Positions 7,992-16,284 of a stretch of 64,000 bases of DNA are shown here, piece by piece; positions within the stretch are counted from its first letter, which is position 1; each line of letters begins with the position of its first letter. The position numbers were made by a program, and so were the translations under genes. A model generated the notes under the pieces. It worked only from the letters and a program-made list of their open reading frames with translations. It was not told the DNA's origin and did not search any database. Source of the stretch: Microbacterium sp. SYP-A9085 (lineage in GTDB: Bacteria > Actinomycetota > Actinomycetes > Actinomycetales > Microbacteriaceae); NCBI RefSeq assembly GCF_009649635.1, contig NZ_WJII01000001.1, positions 434,001-498,000 of the forward strand, given 5' to 3'.

Positions 7992-9404
7992 ATGCCCGAA
8001 GGCCAGGTGCTGGAGTTCGCAGGGCTCTCCAAGCGGTTCGGTTCGGTTCTCGCCGTCGATGATCTCACCGCCCGTGTGGAGCCCGGCATGGTCACCGGCT
8101 TCCTCGGACCCAACGGCGCCGGCAAGACCACGACGCTGCGAATGCTGCTGGGTCTTGTCCGTCCCACCGCGGGCCGCGTGACGATCGGCGGCGTGCCGTA
8201 CGCGAAGCTGGATCGGCCGATGCAGACCGTGGGCGCCGTGCTCGAGGCATCCAGCTTCCACCCCGGACGCTCGGCCGCCGACCACTTGAGGGTGTACGCA
8301 CGGGCGGCGGGCCTGGCCTCCTCGCGGGTGGACGACGCGCTCGGGACCGTGGGCCTGGCCGACGTCGCCGGGCGCAAGATCGGCGGATACTCGCTGGGGA
8401 TGCGTCAGCGCCTGGGCCTGGCGGCGGCGCTGCTGGGCGACCCGGGCGTGCTGATCCTCGACGAGCCGGCGAACGGCCTGGATCCGGAAGGCATCACCTG
8501 GATGCGCGGCCTGCTGCGGGAACTGGCCCGGCAGGGGCGCACGGTGCTGGTGTCGTCGCACCTGCTCGCCGAAGTGCAGCAGACGGTGGACAGCCTGCTC
8601 ATCATCGCGCAGGGCCGGCTCGTGTTCCACGGCGGAATGGACGAGCTCTCCGACCCGTCGGAGTTCGCGACGGTCGCCGATTCGCCCGATCGCACGGGGC
8701 TCGCCGCCGCGTTGGCTGCCGCCGGCATCGGCTTCGAGATCCTGCGCAGCGGGCTGACGATCCGGGGAACGGATCCCGTTCTCGTGGGCGAGGCGGCCGT
8801 GCGGGCGGGCGTCCCGCTGTCGCTGCTGCAGCGGCGCGGCCCGGCGCTCGAGGACATCTTCTTCGACCTCGTGAACGGACTGCGCGTGCACGCGTCCGCC
8901 GAAGGTGCCCAGGAGCAGGCTCCGGAGCCCGAGGGGGCGGAGGCTGCGGAGGCGGAGCCCACCGAGGAGCCGACCACCGAGGAGCCGACCGCCGAGGAGC
9001 AGACCACCGGAGGCGGGACGTCGGGTGCGGCGTTCGCGGTCGCTGCGACCGGGGTGATCGACATCGTCCCCGTCGAGGAGGCGGACTCGCTGCAGGACGA
9101 GGACGAACGGGTCTTCGCTATGCCGGCGGGCGATGCCGATGAGGCGGCACCCGAGGACGAGGACGAGCCCCAGGGCGCCGACGAGGACGACGCTGTGGCG
9201 GCGCCCGTGGAGGAGGATGTCGTGGCCGGCGAGCCCGACCATCTCCCCGACGACGACGATCCGCACGCGACGAAGACGGACTCCGACGTGGCGGCAGACG
9301 AGTTCTTCAGCTCGTACGACCACGAGAATCCGGCCCCGCCGGACGAGGATGCCGTCCCGGCGGCATCCGATACCGACACCCGAGACGGAGGTGACGTGCG
9401 ATGA
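7992..9404 (+). CDS. ABC transporter ATP-binding protein with long acidic C-terminal tail
   Basis: The first 300 or so of 470 residues are a standard ABC-2-type exporter ATPase: Walker A GPNGAGKTT (about 38-46), signature GYSLGMRQR, Walker B LLGDPGVLILDEPANGLDPEG and switch His in SSHLLAE. Residues about 305-470 are an unusual extension rich in Glu, Asp, Ala and Pro, with repeats such as EEPTTEEPTAEE, probably disordered. The start has GAGAGG eight bases upstream. The stop overlaps the permease ATG (ATGA), so the two form one exporter. The substrate is unknown. Confidence 0.88.
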   Translation: MPEGQVLEFAGLSKRFGSVLAVDDLTARVEPGMVTGFLGPNGAGKTTTLRMLLGLVRPTAGRVTIGGVPYAKLDRPMQTVGAVLEASSFHPGRSAADHLRVYARAAGLASSRVDDALGTVGLADVAGRKIGGYSLGMRQRLGLAAALLGDPGVLILDEPANGLDPEGITWMRGLLRELARQGRTVLVSSHLLAEVQQTVDSLLIIAQGRLVFHGGMDELSDPSEFATVADSPDRTGLAAALAAAGIGFEILRSGLTIRGTDPVLVGEAAVRAGVPLSLLQRRGPALEDIFFDLVNGLRVHASAEGAQEQAPEPEGAEAAEAEPTEEPTTEEPTAEEQTTGGGTSGAAFAVAATGVIDIVPVEEADSLQDEDERVFAMPAGDADEAAPEDEDEPQGADEDDAVAAPVEEDVVAGEPDHLPDDDDPHATKTDSDVAADEFFSSYDHENPAPPDEDAVPAASDTDTRDGGDVR

Positions 9405-10225
9405 GCCTTGCCGCAGCCACCCGCTCAGAATCGACCAAGCTCTTCACCACGGCGATGTGGTGGATCCTCGCGGTCGTCCTCGTGGTCTACATCGGCATGA
9501 CCGCCGCCGGCCTCGGATTCGTCTTCGCGGCATCCTCCACCGGCGCTCTGCCCGGATCCGGCCAGAGCGCGCAGCTGCCCACCGAGGGCATCGCCGTGAT
9601 CCTGTACAGCATCGCGGCGTCGATCGGTTACGTCTTCCCGCTGCTGATCGGGACGCTGATGGTGACGAGCGAGTTCCGGCACCAGACGCTCACGCCCACG
9701 TTCCTGGCCACGCCCCGACGCGGCCTGGTGCTGTGGGCGAAGGTGCTCGTGGGCATCGGCGTCGGCGTGCTGTATGCCGTCGTCGCGCTGATCTCGTCGG
9801 TGGGCCCGGCCGCCGGGTTCCTCACCGGCTTCGGAATCCAGACCGAGCTGACCTCGTCCGACACCTGGGCGATGTTCGGCCGCATCGTCATAGCCTTCGC
9901 GCTGTGGGTCCTGATCGGCATCGGCGTGGGCGCCCTGGTGCGGAACCAGGTCGCCGCCGTGGTCGCCGTCCTCGCGTTCACGCAGTTCATCGAGCCCATC
10001 GCGCGGGTCGCGGCATCCTTCGTGCGGGGCATGGACACTGTCACGCAGTACCTGCCGGGGGCCTCCAGCGATGCGCTCGTGGGCACCAGCATCTATGCGG
10101 CGATGGGGCCCTCGACCGGTGCGCACCCGCTCGAGTGGTGGGTCGGCGGCCTCGTGCTGCTCGGCTACGCGGTGGTGCTGATGATCCTCGGCCATGTCAC
10201 GAGCTGGCGCCGCGACGTGAGCTGA
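9401..10225 (+). CDS. ABC-2 type transporter permease
   Basis: This 274-residue membrane protein has six hydrophobic segments (about 18-42, 58-85, 105-135, 150-175, 180-205 and 240-265) and an N-terminal ESTKLFTTAMWW segment typical of ABC-2 permeases. It overlaps the ATPase gene by four bases and should form the membrane channel of the exporter. Nothing in the sequence reveals the exported molecule. Confidence 0.85.
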   Translation: MSLAAATRSESTKLFTTAMWWILAVVLVVYIGMTAAGLGFVFAASSTGALPGSGQSAQLPTEGIAVILYSIAASIGYVFPLLIGTLMVTSEFRHQTLTPTFLATPRRGLVLWAKVLVGIGVGVLYAVVALISSVGPAAGFLTGFGIQTELTSSDTWAMFGRIVIAFALWVLIGIGVGALVRNQVAAVVAVLAFTQFIEPIARVAASFVRGMDTVTQYLPGASSDALVGTSIYAAMGPSTGAHPLEWWVGGLVLLGYAVVLMILGHVTSWRRDVS

Positions 10226-10232
10226 CGCCGCG

Positions 10233-10670
10233 TCAGGCGGTGGCGGGCCGGGGCCCCACAGCGCGCGGCTTGCGCGCCGGCTTCGCGGCGATCTCGGCGA
10301 CGTCCGCGGGCTTGTCGCCGGTGTCCATGCGCAGTGCCTTCACAAGCGCCAGGCCGTGCCGGGTCGTGAGGATCACGCGCTGGAACTCGTCGTTGGCCTC
10401 CAGGTCGATCACGACACTGGGACGCCGCCGACGGATGACGGCGAAATCCTTCCCGCCGATCGACTTCCACGTGCCCATCGCCAGCGCGGAGGGCAGATAC
10501 GTGCCCGGGTCGGGAACGCCCCGCAGCCATGTCCACGCGTCGTCGGTGAGCTGCACCTTGACGATCTGCGACCGCTCGATCGCCACATTCTGCTTTCGGA
10601 ATGCGAGGGCGCGTTCGGCGAGGGAGAGCACGACCTCGAGCTGCGTCGAGTCGAGCAGCAGCGTCACCAT
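10233..10670 (-). CDS. Hypothetical protein, 145 residues
   Basis: I do not recognise the family. The protein is soluble, has a predicted mixed alpha/beta N-terminal 110 residues (LTDDAWTWLRGVPDPGTYLPSA and a following MGTWKSIGGKDFAVIRR segment) and a basic, Ala/Pro-rich tail. Codon use matches the neighbours, and the frame is intact with an ATG start. It converges on the ABC permease gene (7-base gap) and is divergent from fbiC. Confidence 0.6.
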   Translation of the reverse strand: MVTLLLDSTQLEVVLSLAERALAFRKQNVAIERSQIVKVQLTDDAWTWLRGVPDPGTYLPSALAMGTWKSIGGKDFAVIRRRRPSVVIDLEANDEFQRVILTTRHGLALVKALRMDTGDKPADVAEIAAKPARKPRAVGPRPATA

Positions 10671-10754
10671 TCCCTCAGTCTGCCATCACCCGCCGCTCTT
10701 GGCGCCCCCGGGTGCGGCGCCCGCAGGGTGAGCCGGTGCGAGACTGGGACCGTG

Positions 10755-13127
10755 ATGCCGATCGACACCGCGACCTCCCCCGCTCCGACGCCCGCCACGG
10801 CGCTGGACGCGGCCGCCCGCGGCATCCGGATCGACGTCGACGAGGCCGAGGCTCTGCTGCACGCCGAGGGAGCCGACTTCGACCAGCTCCTGCAGGTCGC
10901 GGCGTCGCTGCGCGACGCCGGGCTGGCCGCCGCCGGCCGGCCCGGTGTCATCACGTACTCGCGCAAGGCGTTCGTGCCGCTCACGACGCTGTGCCGGGAC
11001 CGCTGCCATTACTGCGTGTTCGTCGACACGCCGGGACAGCTCGCGGCGCTGCACAAGCCCGTCTACATGTCCGCCGAGCAGGTGCTGGCCGTCGTCCGCC
11101 GCGCGCAGGCGATGGGATGCAAGGAGGCGCTGCTCACGCTCGGCGACCGGCCCGAGGACCGCTGGCCGGTCGCGCGCGCCTGGCTCGACGAGCACGGATA
11201 CGCCTCCACCCTCGACTACGTCGGTGCGATGGCCCGCCTGATCACGGCCTCCACCGGGATGCTCGCCCACCTGAACCCGGGCGTCATGTCGGCGGACGAG
11301 CTGCGCGCGCTGCGCCCCACCGCCCCGTCGATGGGGATGATGCTGGAGACCACGTCGCGCCGCCTGTACGAGGAGCCCGGCCAGGTGCACTACGGCTCCC
11401 CGGACAAGGATCCCGCCGTGCGGCTGCGGGTGATCGAGGATGCCGGCGCCGCCCGCATCCCGTTCACCACCGGCATCCTCGTCGGCATCGGCGAGACGAT
11501 CCGCGACCGGGCCGAGTCGCTCGTGGCCCTGCGCGGCGCGCACGAACGGCACGGGCACGTGCAGGAGGTCATCGTTCAGAACTTCCGTGCGAAGCCGGGG
11601 ACGGCCATGCGCGGCGCACCGGACGCCGACCTCCGCGAATACGTCGCCACCGTCGCCGTGGCGCGCCTGGTGATGGGGGCGCACATGCGGATCCAGGTGC
11701 CGCCGAACCTCTCCGACGTGACCGAACTCGCGCTGCTCGTGCGTGCGGGCATCGACGACTGGGGCGGGGTCTCGCCGCTGACCGCCGACCATGTGAACCC
11801 GGAGCGGCCGTGGCCGCAGATCGACGACCTCGCCGCGCGCACCGCGGGGTGCGGCTTCGCGCTCCGCGAGCGGCTCACCGCGCACCCCGAGTACGTGCAG
11901 GACGCGGCGACCTGGATCGATGCGGGACTGCACGACGCGGTTGCGGCCCTCGCCGACCAGGAGACGGGGCTGGCGCGCGCCGGCGACGTGCAGAACTCAT
12001 CCGACCCGGGTCACGATCGGCTCCCGGAGCCGCGTCGGGGGCTGCGTACCGCCGATCGACGGAGTCCTGAACACGACGGTGCGATGACCCGGCTCACGGA
12101 GGCGGCGGCGGCCGACCCGCTGACGCTGGACGACGGCGACTGGGTGCGCCTGCTGCGCGCGACCGGCGCCGACCTCGACGCGGTGACCCAGGCCGCCGAC
12201 GACGTGCGCCGCTACACGGTCGGCGAGGCCGTGAGCATCGTCGTGAACCGCAACCTGACGACGACGGGCCTGCGGGCCGGGCGCGAGGACGACCCGGCCA
12301 CTTTCACGCTCGACGACGTCGCCGCCATCGCGGCCGACGCGTGGGAGCTGGGCGCCACGGAGCTGTGCATTCAGGGCCGGGTGCCGGATGCCGCGGACCC
12401 GGCGGCCTACCTCGACGTCATCCGCGCGGCCCGCGCCGCCGCCCCGCGCCTGCACCTGCACGCGTACCGGCCGCAGGACGTGTGGGACTTCGCCGACCGC
12501 TCCGGGCTGAGCCTGGACGCCGCCCTCACCGCCCTACGGGGCGCCGGCGTGGACACGGTCCCCGGCACCGGCGTGAAGGTCCTCAGCGAGCGGGTGCGGG
12601 CGCTCGTCGCGCCCGGCGACCTCGCGATCGACCGCTGGCTCGCCGGGATCACCGCCGCGCACCGCGCCGGCCTCCGGTCGACGAGCGTCCTTTTCTACGG
12701 TCACGTCGAGACCGCGGCGGAGCGCGTCGCGCACCTGCGGCGGCTGCGGGCCATCCAGGACGACACCGGCGGATTCACCGAGTTCGTGCCGATCCCGCTG
12801 CCCGGCGGCGACGTGCCGCTCGTGCCCGGCCGGGCGCCGATCGACGAACACCGGGCCATGGTCGCGGTGGCGCGGCTGATGCTGGGCGGCAGCATCCCGC
12901 ACCTGCAGATCCCGTGGACGCGGGTGGGGACGGATGCCGCGCGGACGCTGCTGCAGTCCGGCGGCGACGACCTGGGCGGCACACTGCTGGACGGCCGCGT
13001 GCGCCCGCACGCCGGCGTGGAGCAGGGCCTCCAGCTGCCGGTGGCCGAGGCCGCGCGGCTGGCCGCGCACCTTTTCCGTCCGTTCCGCCAGCGCACCACC
13101 GACTACCGCACGGCGGTGCGGCAATGA
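10755..13127 (+). CDS. fbiC: Fo synthase FbiC (CofG-CofH fusion) with cysteine-less CofH half
   Basis: The 790-residue protein matches the bifunctional 7,8-didemethyl-8-hydroxy-5-deazariboflavin (Fo) synthase of F420 biosynthesis. The N-terminal CofG half has the radical-SAM cluster motif CRDRCHYC (Cys80, 84, 87) and strongly conserved SMGMMLETTSRRL and IPFTTGILVGIGET. The C-terminal half is clearly CofH-like (VVNRN at 496-500, then GGFTEFVP and GGTL), but the CX3CX2C motif that should follow VVNRN is absent; the sequence runs directly into LTTTGLRAGRED. Several other conserved CofH positions are also changed (QGG to QGR). The interdomain linker is shorter than usual, and mycobacterial FbiC is about 856 residues. 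The start is ATG 10755; a GTG immediately before is an alternative. It overlaps the next gene by ATGA. Confidence 0.85.
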   Translation: MPIDTATSPAPTPATALDAAARGIRIDVDEAEALLHAEGADFDQLLQVAASLRDAGLAAAGRPGVITYSRKAFVPLTTLCRDRCHYCVFVDTPGQLAALHKPVYMSAEQVLAVVRRAQAMGCKEALLTLGDRPEDRWPVARAWLDEHGYASTLDYVGAMARLITASTGMLAHLNPGVMSADELRALRPTAPSMGMMLETTSRRLYEEPGQVHYGSPDKDPAVRLRVIEDAGAARIPFTTGILVGIGETIRDRAESLVALRGAHERHGHVQEVIVQNFRAKPGTAMRGAPDADLREYVATVAVARLVMGAHMRIQVPPNLSDVTELALLVRAGIDDWGGVSPLTADHVNPERPWPQIDDLAARTAGCGFALRERLTAHPEYVQDAATWIDAGLHDAVAALADQETGLARAGDVQNSSDPGHDRLPEPRRGLRTADRRSPEHDGAMTRLTEAAAADPLTLDDGDWVRLLRATGADLDAVTQAADDVRRYTVGEAVSIVVNRNLTTTGLRAGREDDPATFTLDDVAAIAADAWELGATELCIQGRVPDAADPAAYLDVIRAARAAAPRLHLHAYRPQDVWDFADRSGLSLDAALTALRGAGVDTVPGTGVKVLSERVRALVAPGDLAIDRWLAGITAAHRAGLRSTSVLFYGHVETAAERVAHLRRLRAIQDDTGGFTEFVPIPLPGGDVPLVPGRAPIDEHRAMVAVARLMLGGSIPHLQIPWTRVGTDAARTLLQSGGDDLGGTLLDGRVRPHAGVEQGLQLPVAEAARLAAHLFRPFRQRTTDYRTAVRQ

Positions 13128-14578
13128 CCCGTGCCGGGGTCGTCGTGGTCGGCGCCGGGTTCGCGGGGCTCGGGGCGGCGATGGCGCTGCAGAAGCAGGG
13201 CATCGACGACGTCGTCGTGCTCGAGCGGGCGGCGTCGATCGGCGGGACCTGGCGCGACAACACCTACCCCGGCGTCGCCTGCGACGTGCCCAGCCACCTG
13301 TACGGCTTCGCGCGGCATCCGCACCCCGGCTGGTCGGGCGTGTACGCGCGCGGCGACGAGATCCGCGCGTACCTCGAGCGGGTGGCGGCCGCGGAGGACA
13401 TCCGGCCGTGGCTGCGCACCCCGATGCTCGAGGCGCGGTGGGATGCCGATCGCTGGCGGGTCCGCACCGGCGGCGCGCGACCGGACGAGATCGAGGCCGC
13501 CGCGCTGATCCTGGCGTGCGGCCGGCTCACCGAGCCGCGCATCCCCGGCATCCCGGGGCTCGAGTCGTTCCCCGGCCCGATGTTCCACACCGCCCGCTGG
13601 AACCACGACGCGGACCTCGGCGGCGCCCGGGTAGCCGTCGTCGGCACCGGCGCATCCGCCGTGCAGCTGGTGCCGCGCCTGGCCGCCCGCAGCCGCGTGA
13701 CGCTGTTCCAGCGCACGCCCGCGTGGATAGTCCCCCGCGGCGACCGTGCGTACTCCCCCGCTGAGCGCGCCGCGTTCGCCGCGCACCCCGGCGACCTGGA
13801 CCGGCTGCGGGAGGAGCTGTACCTCGAGGGCGAGGCGCGGTACGCGTCCCGTTCCGGGGACCCGGATGCCGCGGCCGCCGCCCGCCGCGTCGCCCTGGAC
13901 CATCTCGCCGCGCAGGTCCCCGACCCGGCGCTGCGCGCGGCGCTCACCCCCGACTACGCGTTCGGCTGCAAGCGGGTGCTGCTCTCGGATGAGTTCTATC
14001 CCGCCCTGGCCTCGGGCGCGGTGCGCCTGGAGGCATCGCCCCTCACCGCCGTCGAGGGGCGCACGCTGGTGGCCGCGAGCGGCGCCCGGCACGAGACCGA
14101 CGTGCTGGTGCTCGCGACCGGGTTCCAGTCCACGCGGCAGCCGTACGCCGAGCTCGTGCACGGCGAGACGCAGACGCTCGCCGCGCACTGGTCCGCGGGG
14201 ATGACGTCGTTCGCGTCGACGGTGGTCGCGGGGTTCCCGAACCTGTTCGTCCTGGACGGCCCGAACGCGTCGCTCGGCCACAACTCCTCCGTGCTGATGA
14301 TGGAGGCGCAGGCCGACTACGCCGCCCGCACGCTGGCGACCCGGTCCGGCGTGCTGCGGGTGGCACCGGAGGCGGAGGCGGCGTACACCGCGCAGATCGA
14401 CGCGGCGGCGGCATCCACCCCCTGGATCGCGGGCGGATGCCGCAATTGGTACGTCGACGAGCGGTCCGGCCGGCTCACGCTGCTGTGGCCGGGCACGGTC
14501 GACGCGTTCCGCCGCCGGCTCGCGCAGGCCGACGGGTCCGAGTTCCTGCCCGTGACCGTGGAGAGGGGGGCCCGGTGA
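13124..14578 (+). CDS. Flavin-containing monooxygenase, type I Baeyer-Villiger-like
   Basis: This 484-residue enzyme has an FAD-binding GAGFAGLG near the N-terminus, the GGTWRDNTYPG..CD signature, the Baeyer-Villiger fingerprint F-x-G-x3-H-x3-W (FPGPMFHTARW) and a second nucleotide site GTGASAV for NADPH. Such enzymes insert oxygen next to a carbonyl, making esters or lactones. It starts within the stop of fbiC (ATGA) and its own stop overlaps the GTG of fgd, so it is inside the F420 operon. Its substrate and any real link to F420 are unknown. Confidence 0.85.
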   Translation: MTRAGVVVVGAGFAGLGAAMALQKQGIDDVVVLERAASIGGTWRDNTYPGVACDVPSHLYGFARHPHPGWSGVYARGDEIRAYLERVAAAEDIRPWLRTPMLEARWDADRWRVRTGGARPDEIEAAALILACGRLTEPRIPGIPGLESFPGPMFHTARWNHDADLGGARVAVVGTGASAVQLVPRLAARSRVTLFQRTPAWIVPRGDRAYSPAERAAFAAHPGDLDRLREELYLEGEARYASRSGDPDAAAAARRVALDHLAAQVPDPALRAALTPDYAFGCKRVLLSDEFYPALASGAVRLEASPLTAVEGRTLVAASGARHETDVLVLATGFQSTRQPYAELVHGETQTLAAHWSAGMTSFASTVVAGFPNLFVLDGPNASLGHNSSVLMMEAQADYAARTLATRSGVLRVAPEAEAAYTAQIDAAAASTPWIAGGCRNWYVDERSGRLTLLWPGTVDAFRRRLAQADGSEFLPVTVERGAR

Positions 14579-15582
14579 GGCTTCGATTCGGGTATAAGGC
14601 GTCGAGCGAGCAGTTCGGCCCGACCGAGCTGCTGCGCTTCGGGGTGCTGGCCGAGCAGGTCGGGTTCGACTCCGTGTTCCTGTCGGACCACTTCCAGCCG
14701 TGGATGCACTCCGGCGGCCACGCGCCGGCGGCGCTGCCGTGGCTGGGGGCGCTCGGGGCGCGCACGTCGCAGGTGCTGATCGGCACGTCGGTGCTCACCC
14801 CGACGTTCCGTTACCACCCGGCGGTGATAGCGCAGGCGTTCGCGACGCTCGGGGTGCTGTACCCGGGCCGGGTGATCCTCGGCGTCGGCACCGGCGAGGC
14901 GCTGAACGAGGTGACGCTGGGCCTGGAGTGGCCCGACCCGCCGGAGCGCTTCCAGCGGCTGAAGGAGGCGATAGCCCTCATCCGCGCGCTGTGGGAGGAC
15001 GAGCGGGTCACGTTCGACGGCAGGTTCTGGCATGTGCAGGATGCCACGGTGTACGACCGGCCCCAGCACCCGGTGCCCATCTACATCGGCGCGTCCGGGC
15101 CGGCCGCCACCCGGCTGGCCGGCCGGATCGCCGACGGGTACATCACCACGAGCGGCAAGGACCCCGCCCTGTACACGGACACACTGCTGCCGGCGTTCCA
15201 GGAGGGGCTCGCGAAGGGCGGCCGGGATGCCGCGGACATCGACACGCTGATGGAGGTGAAGGTCTCGTACCACCCCGACCGGGCCACCGCGATGGAGAAC
15301 ACCCGGTTCTGGGCGCCGCTGGCGCTGTCGGCCGAGGAGAAACGCGACGTGCACGACCCGATCGAGATGCAGCGGCGGGCCGCCGACCTGCCGATCGAGC
15401 GCGCCGCGGCGCGGTTCATCGTCTCGACCGACCCCGACGAGCACGTCGCCCGGATCGGGCAGTACATCGAGCTCGGCTTCCGGCACCTCGTGTTCCACGA
15501 CCCGGGCGCCGACCAGGAGGGGTTCCTGCGCCGCTACGGCGCCGAGATCCTGCCCCGGCTGCGCGCGGCATACGGGCAGTGA
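14575..15582 (+). CDS. fgd: F420-dependent glucose-6-phosphate dehydrogenase
   Basis: This 335-residue protein is a close match to the actinobacterial Fgd enzyme (336 residues in Mycobacterium). It has LSDHFQPW, GTSVLTPTFRYHPAVIAQAFATLG, GVGTGEALNE and SDPDEHV in the expected order, within the luciferase-like TIM-barrel superfamily. It oxidises glucose-6-phosphate to the lactone and reduces F420 to F420H2. The GTG start overlaps the preceding stop (GTGA) and has GGAGAGG upstream. Its presence argues that the cell uses F420, which makes the state of FbiC important. Confidence 0.93.
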   Translation: MRLRFGYKASSEQFGPTELLRFGVLAEQVGFDSVFLSDHFQPWMHSGGHAPAALPWLGALGARTSQVLIGTSVLTPTFRYHPAVIAQAFATLGVLYPGRVILGVGTGEALNEVTLGLEWPDPPERFQRLKEAIALIRALWEDERVTFDGRFWHVQDATVYDRPQHPVPIYIGASGPAATRLAGRIADGYITTSGKDPALYTDTLLPAFQEGLAKGGRDAADIDTLMEVKVSYHPDRATAMENTRFWAPLALSAEEKRDVHDPIEMQRRAADLPIERAAARFIVSTDPDEHVARIGQYIELGFRHLVFHDPGADQEGFLRRYGAEILPRLRAAYGQ

Positions 15583-15672
15583 GCCGCGACGCGGGCCGCA
15601 GCGTGGCCAGAACTCACCTCATCCGGGTACCGGACCCCCATTTCAGCTCCGCGGAGGACGATCATCGCCGGA

Positions 15673-16284
15673 TTGGATGAGTTCTGCACGGAGTGGACCG
15701 TCGTCGTCCCGGTCAAGCACACGGCCCATGGCAAGTCGCGCCTTGGCGGCGTGGACCGGGAACGGCTTGCGGCGGCGATAGCGCTGGACACGATCGCGGC
15801 GGCGTGCGCGGTGTGCCCTGTCGTGGTGGTGACCGCTGACGCGACCGTCGCCGGGGCGGCGCAGGAGCTCGGCGCGACGGTGGTCCCCGAGGACGGCCCG
15901 CACGGGCTGAACGCGGCCATCGCCGCCGGGATCGCCGCCGTTCCCGACGGGCACCGCGCCGCTCTCCTGGGGGACCTGCCCGCGCTGCGCGGCGCCGACC
16001 TCGCCGCCGCGCTGCGGGAGGCGGCATCCGTCGACCGGGCGGTGGTGCCGGATGCCGAGGGCACCGGATCGACGCTCGTGACCGCCCGCGCGGGAGTGTC
16101 GTGGGCCGCCGCGTTCGGCGACGGGTCGCTGGCGCGGCACATCGCGCTCGGCTGCACCGTGTTGGAGGCGCCGGAGGCGCTGCGCCGCGACGTGGACACG
16201 TCCGCCCAGCTCGCCGCCGCCGCCCGCCTGGGTCTCGGCCCGCGTACCGCCGCCCTGTGGTGCGGCGCGGGGCGCCGAGCCTAG
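15673..16284 (+). CDS. fbiD: CofC/FbiD, phosphoenolpyruvate or phospholactate guanylyltransferase
   Basis: This 203-residue nucleotidyltransferase has the N-terminal VVVPVKHTAHGKSRL substrate loop and the GDLPALR metal-binding motif of CofC. It activates phosphoenolpyruvate (or 2-phospholactate) with GTP for transfer onto Fo. The start is uncertain. TTG at 15673 is used here, but the strong GGAGG (15653-15657) lies 15 bases away from it and only 6 bases from an in-frame ATC at 15664. Its stop overlaps the convergent cofD stop on a shared CTAG. Confidence 0.87.
   Translation: MDEFCTEWTVVVPVKHTAHGKSRLGGVDRERLAAAIALDTIAAACAVCPVVVVTADATVAGAAQELGATVVPEDGPHGLNAAIAAGIAAVPDGHRAALLGDLPALRGADLAAALREAASVDRAVVPDAEGTGSTLVTARAGVSWAAAFGDGSLARHIALGCTVLEAPEALRRDVDTSAQLAAAARLGLGPRTAALWCGAGRRA

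Noticed and set aside
11990..12090. Repeat-like insertion in the FbiC linker, resembling the fgd-cofC gap (CAGAACTCA and CCGGGT shared)
   Set aside because: The match is short and patchy; without other copies it cannot be told from chance.
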